A stretch of 64,000 bases of DNA from Murimonas intestini (GTDB taxonomy: Bacteria; Bacillota; Clostridia; Lachnospirales; Lachnospiraceae), in assembly GCF_024622195.1 (NCBI RefSeq), contig NZ_JANKBI010000001.1, forward strand, positions 434,001 to 498,000. The letters are read 5' to 3'. Below the pieces are notes generated by a model, which was given only the letters and a program-made list of their open reading frames with translations, searched no databases and had not been told where the DNA came from. The translations under genes were made by a program, and so were the position numbers. Position 1 is the stretch's first letter; the number at the start of each line of letters is the position of its first letter. Positions 33,699-42,787 of this stretch are shown one piece after another.

Positions 33699-34561
33699 TG
33701 GCAAATTCTGCAGCAGTTAGAAAACCAAAGAGCGGAAAATCCTGGCTGATGACAATCATCCTTATTCTCCTGGCTTTTACCGTATTATTTCCATTATACA
33801 TGACAATTATCATCGCTTTTAAAAACCCAAGCGAAATGACAAATGATATCGCGGGAGCCCTGTCCTTCCCCGCTTCCTGGAACTTTTCAAATTTTATAGA
33901 GGCGATCAGAGTTACAGATTTTTTCCGTACTATCGGAAATTCCTTCTTAATCACAGCCCTCACCCTGATCGTTACTATAGTGCTCCATTCTATTGCCGCA
34001 TTTGCTGTGGGACGCAATAAGGAACACAAGAAATTTTATAACTTCCTCTACCTGTATTTTATCAGCGGAATGTTCGTTCCCTTCTCCATGCTCATGCTCC
34101 CTCTTGTAAAAGAGGTCAGCATCCTGGGACTGGACAACAAGATCGGCCTGATACTGCTGTATGCAGTCTTCTATTTCCCGATGAACCTCCTGCTCTATAC
34201 AGGCTACTTAAAGAATATTCCCATCGCCCTGGAGGAGGCGGCCTATGTGGACGGAGCCAATACCTGGACAACCTTCTGGAAGATATGTTTCCCGCTGCTG
34301 CGCCCCATGCACGCTACGGTGGCTGTCGTCACTGCACTGGGAGTATGGAACGATGTTATGACACCGCTGGTAATGTTAAGCGGCGGCGATGGAAGTGATA
34401 CTACACTTCCTTTGGCACAGCTGCTGTTCCAGACAAAGTTCGGCACAAATTATAACCTGGCATTTGCATCTTACCTGCTGGCTATGATACCGATACTGCT
34501 GTTCTATCTCTTCGCCCAGAAACAGATCATCAACGGCGTCGTAAACGGTGCTGTAAAATAA
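33698..34561 (+). CDS. Sugar ABC transporter permease (MalG/RafG type)
   Basis: 287 residues and six membrane helices. It carries the EAA motif LEEAAYVDGANTWTTFWKICFPLLRP around residue 185, which docks to the nucleotide-binding protein. The N-terminus is cytoplasmic (RKPKSGKSWLM). It pairs with the frameshifted permease before it. No ATPase gene is in the operon, so a shared MsmK-type ATPase encoded elsewhere is expected. Confidence 0.92.
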   Translation: MANSAAVRKPKSGKSWLMTIILILLAFTVLFPLYMTIIIAFKNPSEMTNDIAGALSFPASWNFSNFIEAIRVTDFFRTIGNSFLITALTLIVTIVLHSIAAFAVGRNKEHKKFYNFLYLYFISGMFVPFSMLMLPLVKEVSILGLDNKIGLILLYAVFYFPMNLLLYTGYLKNIPIALEEAAYVDGANTWTTFWKICFPLLRPMHATVAVVTALGVWNDVMTPLVMLSGGDGSDTTLPLAQLLFQTKFGTNYNLAFASYLLAMIPILLFYLFAQKQIINGVVNGAVK

Positions 34562-34604
34562 TTGCAGCAAACAATTAACATGACTAATCTATATGGAGGA
34601 AACT

Positions 34605-36800
34605 ATGGCTATTATTATTGACGAGCAGAAAAAATTATTTACCCTTCAGACAAAAAGCAGTACCTATCAGATGAAAGCTGACAAATACGGGACCCTTCTC
34701 CATACTTACTATGGAGCCAAAATAACACCCTTTGACATGTCCTACCTCATTGTAAACGGAGATCATGGTTTTTCAGGAAATCCCTACAGGGCCGGCAATG
34801 AGAGGACGTATTCCCCGGATACGCTGCCACAGGAATATTCCTGCTATGGCAGCGGGGATTTCCGCCCCAGCGCACTTAAAATCAGGCGTGCAGACGGCAG
34901 TGCGTCCACAGAGCTTGTGTACGATTCCTATCAGACAGAAGACGGGAAATATTCCCTTGAGGGCCTTCCCGCCCTCTATCTGAATGAGGGAGAACAGGCT
35001 CAGACCCTTATCATTACTCTCAAAGATGAATCAGACACTGTACGCGTACATCTGTATTACGGAGTGATGGAGGAGGCTGATATCATCACAAGGGCTGCTG
35101 TAATCGAAAATACCGGCAGCCAGCCTTTCCACCTGGAAAGAGCCATGAGCCTGAATCTGGATTTTCTGTCCGGATCCCGTGACCTCATTACCTTCCACGG
35201 AAAACATGCCATGGAACGCCAGCTGACAAGAAACCCCATCCATCCAGGCATACAGTCTGCGGGCAGCACACGCGGCGCATCAAGCCATCACTACAATCCA
35301 TTTATGATCCTCGCCGGAAGTGACACAGCAGAAGACTTCGGCGACTGCTATGGTTTTTCCTTCCTCTACAGCGGAGATTTTCTGGGAGAGGCTGAATATG
35401 ACCAGATGGACCAGACCAGGATCGTCCTGGGAATACACCCCGGCAACTTCAATTTCAAGGTAGAGCCGGGCGCTGCCTTCACTGTTCCCGAAGCCGCCCT
35501 AGCATATACATCAGACGGACTCTCAGCCCTCTCCCGCATCTACCACAATGCGTACAGGAACAATCTCTGCCGGGGAAAACACAAGAAAACAAGAAGGCCC
35601 ATCCTGATCAATAACTGGGAAGGGACATATTTTGATTTTAATGGAGAAAAGCTTGTCTCAATGGCAAAAGAAGCTTCCGAGCTGGGTGTGGAGCTCTTTG
35701 TCATGGATGACGGATGGTTTGGAAACAGAAATGACGATAATACAGGGCTGGGTGACTGGACTGTAAACGAAGAGAAACTGGGATGTACTCTTAAGGAGCT
35801 GTCTGACAGGATACACGGGACAGGGATGGTGTTCGGCATCTGGTTCGAGCCTGAGTGCATTTCCGAAGACAGCAGCCTCTACCGCTCTCACCCTGACTGG
35901 GCGCTGAAGGTTCCGGGCAAAGCTCCTGTTCGCAGCCGTTACCAGCTGGTCCTGGATTTCTCAAGGGAAGATGTAAGAGAACATATCTACAGCCAGTTAT
36001 GCTCTGTTCTGGACAGCGCCAGGATTGAATATGTCAAATGGGACTTTAACAGGAGCCTGAGCGATATCTACAGCGCCGTCCTGCCTGCTGACAGACAGGG
36101 CGAAACAGCCCACCGCTATGTCCTGGGCCTGTATGACATGCTTGAAAAGCTCACATCACGCTTTCCTGATATCCTGTTTGAAGGCTGCAGCGGGGGCGGC
36201 GGACGCTTTGATGCCGGTATGCTTTATTATACCCCCCAGATCTGGTGCAGTGATGATACAGATGCAATAGAGAGGCTGAAGATCCAGTACGGCACTTCCT
36301 TCGGCTATCCTGTCAGCGCTGCAGGCTCCCACGTATCTGCAGTGCCCAACCACCAGACAGGAAGGGTGACGCCGCTGTCCACAAGAGCTGTGGTGGCCAT
36401 GTCAGGAACCTTTGGATACGAGCTGGATATCAGCAAAATGACTGCTGCTGAAAAATCTGCCGTCAAAGAGCAGATCAAAGACTTTAAAAAGTATTATTTT
36501 CTGATCCAGGACGGTATTTACCACAGACTGACAGATCCTTTTACAGACGACCGCTACTGTGCCTGGGAATTTTCTGACCAGGACGGCCGCACGGCTCTGG
36601 TGAATGTAGTCAATACAAGGACAGCTCCGAATCCTTCAACAGTCTATATAAGGCTGAAAGGACTTTGCAGCAGCGCCCTGTACAGGATCAACGGCGGACA
36701 GGAGCAGTACCCAGGCTCCGCCCTGATGAACGGAGGACTTCCCCTGCCTGTGCCGTCTGCTGAGTACGAGAGCTGGCAGTTCTATCTCACTGCTGAGTGA
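34605..36800 (+). CDS. Alpha-galactosidase, GH36
   Basis: A 731-residue cytoplasmic hydrolase that releases galactose from alpha-1,6-linked sugars such as melibiose and raffinose. The start at 34605 has GGAGGA upstream; the ATG four codons earlier overlaps that ribosome site and is less likely. There is a beta-sandwich N-domain (1 to about 320) and a TIM barrel. The nucleophile Asp480 is in VKWDFNRSLS and the acid/base Asp550 in WCSDDTDAIERL; the 70-residue spacing matches characterised GH36 enzymes. FEGCSGGGGRFD is the GH36 group I signature. No signal peptide, so sugars are imported first. Confidence 0.95.
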   Translation: MAIIIDEQKKLFTLQTKSSTYQMKADKYGTLLHTYYGAKITPFDMSYLIVNGDHGFSGNPYRAGNERTYSPDTLPQEYSCYGSGDFRPSALKIRRADGSASTELVYDSYQTEDGKYSLEGLPALYLNEGEQAQTLIITLKDESDTVRVHLYYGVMEEADIITRAAVIENTGSQPFHLERAMSLNLDFLSGSRDLITFHGKHAMERQLTRNPIHPGIQSAGSTRGASSHHYNPFMILAGSDTAEDFGDCYGFSFLYSGDFLGEAEYDQMDQTRIVLGIHPGNFNFKVEPGAAFTVPEAALAYTSDGLSALSRIYHNAYRNNLCRGKHKKTRRPILINNWEGTYFDFNGEKLVSMAKEASELGVELFVMDDGWFGNRNDDNTGLGDWTVNEEKLGCTLKELSDRIHGTGMVFGIWFEPECISEDSSLYRSHPDWALKVPGKAPVRSRYQLVLDFSREDVREHIYSQLCSVLDSARIEYVKWDFNRSLSDIYSAVLPADRQGETAHRYVLGLYDMLEKLTSRFPDILFEGCSGGGGRFDAGMLYYTPQIWCSDDTDAIERLKIQYGTSFGYPVSAAGSHVSAVPNHQTGRVTPLSTRAVVAMSGTFGYELDISKMTAAEKSAVKEQIKDFKKYYFLIQDGIYHRLTDPFTDDRYCAWEFSDQDGRTALVNVVNTRTAPNPSTVYIRLKGLCSSALYRINGGQEQYPGSALMNGGLPLPVPSAEYESWQFYLTAE

Positions 36801-36807
36801 CAAGCAT

Positions 36808-36866
36808 ATAAGAGGCAATGTACCGCTGATCTATCAGCCTGGTACACTGCCTCTTATTTTTTATTT
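36808..36866. terminator. Bidirectional terminator between the GH36 gene and leuS
   Basis: Long stem: AAGAGGCA plus TGTACC pair with GGTACA plus TGCCTCTT, with one mismatch between the two blocks; ATTTTTTATTT follows on the plus side. It overlaps the leuS stop codon region and serves both convergent genes. Confidence 0.85.
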
Positions 36867-39272
36867 CACAACAAGATTCACTATTTTCTTAGGAACATAG
36901 ATTTCTTTTATGATATTTCCTGTGATCTTATCAGCCACTGCCGCTTTTCCGGCTGCTATGGCATCCTCTTTGGAGATCTCTGCCGGAACCTTGATCACAG
37001 CGCGTGTCTTTCCGTTGATCTGGACAGGTACCTCTACCTCGTCGTCCTTCATGGCTTCTTCGTCATGCTCCGGCCATGTATTCTCAAATACTGAAGAGCT
37101 GCCTCCCAGCTGCTCCCACAGCTCTTCTGAGAGATGCGGCGCAAACGGAGCAAGCAGGATCACTGCTGTCTTTAATGTCTCTTTGTCGATTCCGCCCTCT
37201 TCCTTAGCCAGGTCGATCATCTTATTATTATACTCCATGAATTTGGAGATAACTGTATTCAGGCTGAAGCTCTCCAGCCTCTGGGTAATGTCATGGACCA
37301 TCCTGTGGCGCAGCTTCACCATCTCTTTGGAGGCCTGCACATCTTTATCCTTATTGTCCGTCACCAGAGTCCAGAAACGGTTGATGAAGCGGTATACACC
37401 GTCGATTCCTCTGTCATCCCACTCTGCATCCAGCTCAGGCGGTCCTACGAAAAGCTCATACATCCTCAGGGAGTCGCATCCGTAATCCCTCACAAGGTCA
37501 TCCGGTGACACTACATTTCCCTTGGATTTGCTCATCTTGATCCCATTCTTGCCTGTGATCATACCCTGGTTGAACAGTTTTGCAAACGGCTCATCAAAAT
37601 CCACCACACCGATATCATGCAGGAATTTAGTATAGAACCTGGAATACAGCAGATGCAGGACAGCATGCTCCACACCGCCGATATACATATCTACAGGCAG
37701 GTATTTGTTGGCCTTTTCCCTTGAAACAAGCTCTTTGTCATTGTGGCTGTCTACATAGCGCAGGAAATACCAGGAGGAACCTGCCCACTGAGGCATTGTA
37801 TTTGTCTCTCTTTTTGCAGGACGCCCGCATACAGGGCATGTGGTATTCACCCATTCGTCTATGGCTGCCAGCGGTGATTCTCCTGTGCCTGTAGGCTGAT
37901 AGCTCTCTACCTCAGGCAGGCGCAACGGCAGCTCTTCCTCCGGTACAGGCACTGCTCCGCAGTGGTCGCAGTGGATGATGGGGATAGGCTCTCCCCAGTA
38001 ACGCTGTCTGGAAAATACCCAGTCACGCAGCTTGTAATTTGTCGTTACCTTGCCGATACCGCGTTTTTCCAGCATCTCCGGAAGATCCCTCTTGGCATCC
38101 TCTGAATTCATTCCATTAAATTCTCCGGAATTTATCATGATTCCCGGCGCAGTATACGCCTCTGTCATATTCTCTATTTCAACACCGTCTTTTGCGATCA
38201 CCTGGATAATAGGAATATCAAATTTTCTGGCAAACTCAAAGTCACGGTCATCGTGGGCAGGCACACACATGATGGCGCCTGTTCCATAATCAGCCAGAAC
38301 ATAGTCAGAGAGCCAGATAGGCACTTTCGCGCCATTGATGGGATTGATTGCATAGCTTCCCGTAAATACGCCTGTCTTTTCCTTATCCTGCAGCCTGTCT
38401 ACAGAAGATTTCATGGATGCCTTGAAAATATAATCCTCTACTTCTGCCCTCTTTTCCTCTGAAGCCAGCTCCTTTGCCATGGCGTGCTCCGGGGCCAGTA
38501 CCATGAATGTAGCTCCATAGAGTGTGTCAGGCCTTGTAGTGTATACCTTCACTGTCTTGTCGCTGCCATCGATCTCGAAGTCTATCTCAGCGCCATGGCT
38601 CTTGCCTATCCAGTCAGACTGCATCTTTTTAACCTTTTCAGGCCAGTCCAGCTTATCCAGGTCATTTAAGAGCCTCTCTGCATATGCTGTGATCTTCAGC
38701 ATCCACTGGCGCAGGTTCTTTTTCGTTACAGGAGTTCCGCAGCGCTCACATGCGCCGTTCACTACCTCTTCATTAGCCAGTCCCGTCTTGCATGACGGAC
38801 ACCAGTTGATGGGGAACTCTTTCTCATATGCCAGTCCTGCCTTGAACATCTTTACAAATATCCACTGTGTCCACTTATAGAAATCAGGGTCTGTCGTATT
38901 AACTTCCCTGTCCCAGTCGTAAACTGCAGCGATCTCATTGATCTGGCGTTTAATGTTTGCCACGTTCTCAGCTGTGGAGATTGCCGGATGAACGCCCATC
39001 TTGATCGCGTAATTTTCCGCTGGAAGCCCGAAAGCGTCCCAGCCCATGGGATGGATCAGGTAATATCCCTGAAGCATTTTATACCTGCTCCACACATCAG
39101 AGATAACATAGCCTCTCCAATGGCCTACATGCAGTCCGTTTCCTGACGGATACGGAAACATGTCCAGACAGTAATATTTTTGTTTTTTGCCGTCATCTAC
39201 GTTTACAGGGTTCTTCTCCCAGTTCTGACGCCATTTCTTCTCGATTGCCTTATGATTATAAGGTACAGCCAT
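36861..39272 (-). CDS. leuS: Leucyl-tRNA synthetase
   Basis: Class I synthetase charging tRNA-Leu in the cytoplasm. The 803 residues show PYPSGNGLHVGHWRGY (HIGH motif HVGH), the zinc-type NWCPSCKTGLANEEV, an editing domain (about 220-400), and KMSKSKGNVV. The length is normal. AAAGGAGG precedes the ATG. It is expressed from a SigA promoter through a T-box leader, so transcription rises when uncharged tRNA-Leu accumulates. Confidence 0.97.
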   Translation of the reverse strand: MAVPYNHKAIEKKWRQNWEKNPVNVDDGKKQKYYCLDMFPYPSGNGLHVGHWRGYVISDVWSRYKMLQGYYLIHPMGWDAFGLPAENYAIKMGVHPAISTAENVANIKRQINEIAAVYDWDREVNTTDPDFYKWTQWIFVKMFKAGLAYEKEFPINWCPSCKTGLANEEVVNGACERCGTPVTKKNLRQWMLKITAYAERLLNDLDKLDWPEKVKKMQSDWIGKSHGAEIDFEIDGSDKTVKVYTTRPDTLYGATFMVLAPEHAMAKELASEEKRAEVEDYIFKASMKSSVDRLQDKEKTGVFTGSYAINPINGAKVPIWLSDYVLADYGTGAIMCVPAHDDRDFEFARKFDIPIIQVIAKDGVEIENMTEAYTAPGIMINSGEFNGMNSEDAKRDLPEMLEKRGIGKVTTNYKLRDWVFSRQRYWGEPIPIIHCDHCGAVPVPEEELPLRLPEVESYQPTGTGESPLAAIDEWVNTTCPVCGRPAKRETNTMPQWAGSSWYFLRYVDSHNDKELVSREKANKYLPVDMYIGGVEHAVLHLLYSRFYTKFLHDIGVVDFDEPFAKLFNQGMITGKNGIKMSKSKGNVVSPDDLVRDYGCDSLRMYELFVGPPELDAEWDDRGIDGVYRFINRFWTLVTDNKDKDVQASKEMVKLRHRMVHDITQRLESFSLNTVISKFMEYNNKMIDLAKEEGGIDKETLKTAVILLAPFAPHLSEELWEQLGGSSSVFENTWPEHDEEAMKDDEVEVPVQINGKTRAVIKVPAEISKEDAIAAGKAAVADKITGNIIKEIYVPKKIVNLVVK

Positions 39273-39310
39273 TGTTAAATTCCTCCTTTAATAACATCTA
39301 AATAAAAACA

Positions 39311-39633
39311 TCAAAAAAAGCCCTCTCTATACATTATTTAGAGACGAAAGGGCTTGCGATTCCGTGGTACCACTCTAATTCACCTGCCGGCAGAATACTC
39401 TGCTGCGGTGCACTCATTTATATTCTGTAACGGGAAAGCCCGCCCTGCCCTATGGATCTCCAAAATGATGCGCACTGCATATAACTGACTTGCCATCATC
39501 GGGAAATATTTCAGCCAGGGAACTCCGAGGCGAGTTGGGAACTTACGCTGCTGCCTTCCACCTGCCGGCAGCTCTCTGTAAACGGTGGGTTCTTAATACT
39601 CCTCTTCACTGTCTTTGCATATATTTGTTACTT
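39311..39633 (-). ncRNA. T-box leader of leuS
   Basis: A 5' leader of about 320 bases. In order on the minus strand: the AGTA of the Stem I kink-turn (39600-39597); a probable specifier CUC, a leucine codon, at 39534-39532; the antiterminator T-box core AGAGTGGTACCACGGA (39376-39361), which binds the tRNA acceptor end; and a terminator whose arms (near AGCCCT/TCTCTA and TAGAGAGGGCT) end in seven T (39318-39312). Uncharged tRNA-Leu would favour read-through. The specifier assignment is by position and is less certain than the rest. Confidence 0.92.
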
Positions 39634-39639
39634 TTAGTT

Positions 39640-39668
39640 ATTCTACTCATTTTGCTTGCATTTGTCAA
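39640..39668 (-). promoter_or_regulatory. SigA promoter of leuS, overlapping a divergent promoter
   Basis: -35 TTGACA (39668-39663), 17-base spacer, -10 TAGAAT (39645-39640). On the plus strand TTGCAT (39656-39661) and TATACT (39678-39683), 16 bases apart, form an overlapping promoter for the gene at 39719, so the two may compete for polymerase. Confidence 0.85.
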
Positions 39669-39718
39669 GAGATGTTGTATACTAAAACACAAAACCAAAA
39701 TTTAAACAGGAGGCACTC

Positions 39719-40369
39719 ATGAAAAATAAGTGGTATTCACCAGACAGCCTTATACTTGCTGTCATTTATATGCTTTTCATCATTTCATTTTCAGTAGTCA
39801 TTACTCTGAATTTCCGTCCGCTGTATTATTTTGACATCGGCCATCTGGATATTCCGGCAGAATCAGGTTATCCGGCAGATGAGATACGGGAAAATTATGA
39901 CGCTCTGATCGATTACAATTCTATGTTCAATCACAGTGAGCTTAAATTCCCTACTCTTGCCATGTCAGATACAGGCAGGATCCACTTTGTGGAAGTAAAA
40001 AATATCTTCGTTGCCGTACAGTACCTGTGTATTGCCGCTTTCCTGGCTGCCCTGGTATGGACAGTCATTAAAGCCAAAAAGAAGGATTTTTCCTTCCTGT
40101 TCGGAGCTTCTCTTCTAAGTATCGTCGTTCCGGCTGTGCTGGGGGCGCTGATCGCTCTCAACTGGGATAATTTTTTTGTGACCTTCCATCATATTTTCTT
40201 CAATAATGATTATTGGATCTTCGATGCCGCAACGGACCCTGTCATCACCATACTGCCAGATACCTTTTTCATGCACTGTGCGCTGATGATCCTGGGCGGC
40301 GTTGTACTTGGAAGCATTCTCTGCTTCACGGCAGGAAAGATACTTGCAAAGCGCAGCAGGAGGGCATGA
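39719..40369 (+). CDS. Membrane protein of the TIGR01906/Lit-like family
   Basis: 216 residues with about five membrane helices (first at 10-30, then near 97-115, 127-147 and 186-207) and an outer loop of about 65 residues after the first. The block FFVTFHHIFFNNDYWIFD, with paired His and a following Trp, is the family signature. Firmicute Lit proteins of this family transfer an acyl chain within lipoproteins to make the lyso-form, which dampens TLR2 recognition. Whether this protein does so is inferred from family only. AGGAGG precedes the ATG. It is divergent from leuS and convergent with a MATE gene. Confidence 0.7.
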   Translation: MKNKWYSPDSLILAVIYMLFIISFSVVITLNFRPLYYFDIGHLDIPAESGYPADEIRENYDALIDYNSMFNHSELKFPTLAMSDTGRIHFVEVKNIFVAVQYLCIAAFLAALVWTVIKAKKKDFSFLFGASLLSIVVPAVLGALIALNWDNFFVTFHHIFFNNDYWIFDAATDPVITILPDTFFMHCALMILGGVVLGSILCFTAGKILAKRSRRA

Positions 40370-40399
40370 CACAGCCAATGCCTGGAGCGCATTGTCAAA

Positions 40400-41812
40400 T
40401 CACCTGCCTGCTGCTGTATCTTTTTTAGAGAGCACCGGCATAACGGTAATAAGCATAGTCACAAAGCTGGCAATACCGCCTATGAAGTTTGAGACAGGCT
40501 CAGCCAGAAAGACACCGTTTGCCCCCAGACCGCTAAGCTTCGGCAGCAGCAGAGTCAGGGGGATGACTATGATCACCTTCCTGAAAATCGAGAAAAATAC
40601 AGCCTGCTTTGATTTTCCCAGGGCCACAAAGGTAGACTGCCCTGAAAACTGCAGCGCCATCATAAAAATACCAAAGAAATAAATCTTCATCGCCGGCACG
40701 CCCTGGCTGAGCAGCGCAGGATCGCTGTTAAAAAGCCTGATAAAGAATTCAGGCGCAAAAAAGATCAGGGCCCATGCCACGCACGTAAATGCAATACAGG
40801 AGACAGTTGTAAACTTGATCGCGGATTTTACCCGCCCGTACTCTCCTGCCCCATAGTTAAATCCCATGACAGGCTGCGCTCCGTTAGTGATTCCATTAAC
40901 AGGCATATTAATGATCTCCCTCACGGAATTTATCACAGTCATGATCCCAACATACAGATCCCCTCCGTATCGTGCCAGAGTGGCATTGCACATTATCTGT
41001 ACGGAGCCGTTTGTGACAGCCATTACAAAACCGGAAAGCCCCAGGGCTGATATCTCTTTTACAAGGCCCCATTTTATCTTTATATTCTTCTTATCCAGTT
41101 TCAGGATCGCCTTTTCTCCCGTCAGGAAGCGCAGCACCCAGAGGGCTGATATTCCCTGAGATATCACTGTGGCTGCGGCAGCTCCCCTCACTCCCATATG
41201 GAATACAAATATAAAGACCGGGTCAAGCACCAGGTTTGTTACTGCTCCCAGCATGACTGTGGCCATCCCCGTTTTCCCAAAGCCCTGGGAATTAATAAAG
41301 CTGTTCATCCCCAGGCTGATCATGACAAAAAGCGTGCCCACCAGATAGATTGAGATATAATCATCTGCATAAGGATATGTAGCGTCGCTGGCCCCAAACA
41401 GATAGAGGACAGGTTTTTTAAATATATAGCAGGCAGCCATCAGGATAATGCCTGATACAAGCAGCATAGAAAAAGATGTCCCCATAATGGACGCCGCTCT
41501 CTTATAATCCTTCTTCCCCCTGGCGATGGAACACAGAGGCGCTCCCCCCATGCCGAACAGATTTGCAAAAGCTGTGATGATGGTAATGATGGGCAGTGTA
41601 AGCCCAATCCCAGTCAGCGCCTGGGTAGAGGCATCAGGAATGTGCCCTATATAGATCCTGTCCACCACACTGTACAGGACATTTATCAGCTGGGCAAGCG
41701 TCATGGGTATTGCCAGGCTTAATATATTGCCGGATACGCTTCCCCTGCTGAAATCATTTTTTTCCGCCCCGGCAGACTCATTTTCTGCTGTCAGGTCTTT
41801 TCTCTTTCTCAT
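40400..41812 (-). CDS. MATE family efflux transporter
   Basis: 470 residues, 12 membrane helices in two similar halves, with MTLAQLINVLYSVVDRIYIGH at the start of helix 1 and MGFNYGAGEYGRVKSAI in the second half, both MATE hallmarks (MepA/DinF-like branch). It exports cationic drugs or metabolites using Na+ or H+. The N-terminus is charged and cytoplasmic. It is divergent from an AraC-type regulator gene 80 bases away, which may control it. Confidence 0.9.
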   Translation of the reverse strand: MRKRKDLTAENESAGAEKNDFSRGSVSGNILSLAIPMTLAQLINVLYSVVDRIYIGHIPDASTQALTGIGLTLPIITIITAFANLFGMGGAPLCSIARGKKDYKRAASIMGTSFSMLLVSGIILMAACYIFKKPVLYLFGASDATYPYADDYISIYLVGTLFVMISLGMNSFINSQGFGKTGMATVMLGAVTNLVLDPVFIFVFHMGVRGAAAATVISQGISALWVLRFLTGEKAILKLDKKNIKIKWGLVKEISALGLSGFVMAVTNGSVQIMCNATLARYGGDLYVGIMTVINSVREIINMPVNGITNGAQPVMGFNYGAGEYGRVKSAIKFTTVSCIAFTCVAWALIFFAPEFFIRLFNSDPALLSQGVPAMKIYFFGIFMMALQFSGQSTFVALGKSKQAVFFSIFRKVIIVIPLTLLLPKLSGLGANGVFLAEPVSNFIGGIASFVTMLITVMPVLSKKDTAAGR

Positions 41813-41892
41813 TATATTTTCCCCTTTTTATTGCTGTCCCGGCACATTTTAGTATATAATAAAAAAAACGGTAACCCCCGGGAGGATATTCT

Positions 41893-42747
41893 ATGAGCGA
41901 TGTTTTATTTTCTGTATTCCCAAATGAGCGTTTTGTCGACCTCTCGCTTTTCCAGTATGGCTATGAAAAATGTGATCCTCTTCATTCCTACGGCCCTTAT
42001 ATACGCAATCATTATCTTTTCCATTATGTCATTTCCGGAAAAGGTGTCTTAAACGCTACAGATTCCAAAGGGATCACAAGGAAATTCGAGCTGGCCGCTG
42101 ACACAGGCTTTCTTATTTATCCGGGACTTGTGAACACCTATTACGCTGACGAACACGAACCCTGGGAGTATACATGGATTGAATTTGACGGGATCAAGGT
42201 CCGCGAATCCCTGGAAATGGCCGGACTTGCGGAGGAAGCTCCTGTTTATGTCCCCAACTATCCGGAGCTTGGGGCCATTCTGAGAGATGAGCTGCTCTAT
42301 ATTGCAAGCCATTCCCAAGCCTCGCCGCTCAACCTCACAGGTCATCTGTTTCTGGCCCTGGATGCCCTTATCACCTCGTCATCTTCCAAAAAACGCCTTC
42401 AGGAAGGCAGGCTGAGGGATTTTTATGTGCGTGAAGCTATCGGTTTCATTGAACAAAACTATGCACAGAACATCACTGTGGAAGATATGGCCAGAGGCTG
42501 CAGCCTGAACCGCAGCTATTTCGGAAAAATCTTTAAGGAGGCCCTCTCCCAGAGCCCCCAGGAATTCCTGATCCATTTCCGCATGTCCAAGGCTGCAGAA
42601 CAGCTGAAAACCACAGACCTTCCCATCAGCAAGATCTGCGGCTCTGTAGGCTATCCCAACCAGCTGCATTTCTCAAGAGCCTTCAAAAATGTATACGGCA
42701 TCTCACCCAGCCAATACAGGTTAAAGAATAAAATCCGGGAACCGTAA
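41893..42747 (+). CDS. AraC-family transcriptional regulator
   Basis: 284 residues: an N-terminal cupin-type ligand domain (about 20-150: FHYVISGKGVLNATDSKG, FLIYPGLVNTYYADEHEPWEYTWIEF) and a C-terminal pair of helix-turn-helix motifs (about 185-280: ITVEDMARGCSLNRSYFGKIFKE and ISKICGSVGYPNQLHFSRAFK). This layout is typical of sugar-responsive AraC proteins, which suits the neighbouring GH43 glycosidase. GGGAGG precedes the ATG. It may control either GH43 or the MATE gene. Confidence 0.92.
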   Translation: MSDVLFSVFPNERFVDLSLFQYGYEKCDPLHSYGPYIRNHYLFHYVISGKGVLNATDSKGITRKFELAADTGFLIYPGLVNTYYADEHEPWEYTWIEFDGIKVRESLEMAGLAEEAPVYVPNYPELGAILRDELLYIASHSQASPLNLTGHLFLALDALITSSSSKKRLQEGRLRDFYVREAIGFIEQNYAQNITVEDMARGCSLNRSYFGKIFKEALSQSPQEFLIHFRMSKAAEQLKTTDLPISKICGSVGYPNQLHFSRAFKNVYGISPSQYRLKNKIREP

Positions 42748-42751
42748 AGAC

Positions 42752-42787
42752 GTCTGACGGCCGCCTAAAGCCCGTCAGGACTTTATC
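42752..42787. terminator. Terminator between convergent araC-type and GH43 genes
   Basis: GTCTGACGG pairs with CCGTCAGGAC around one bulged G, then TTTATC on the plus strand; on the minus strand CTTTACGG follows the GH43 stop codon. Confidence 0.6.
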
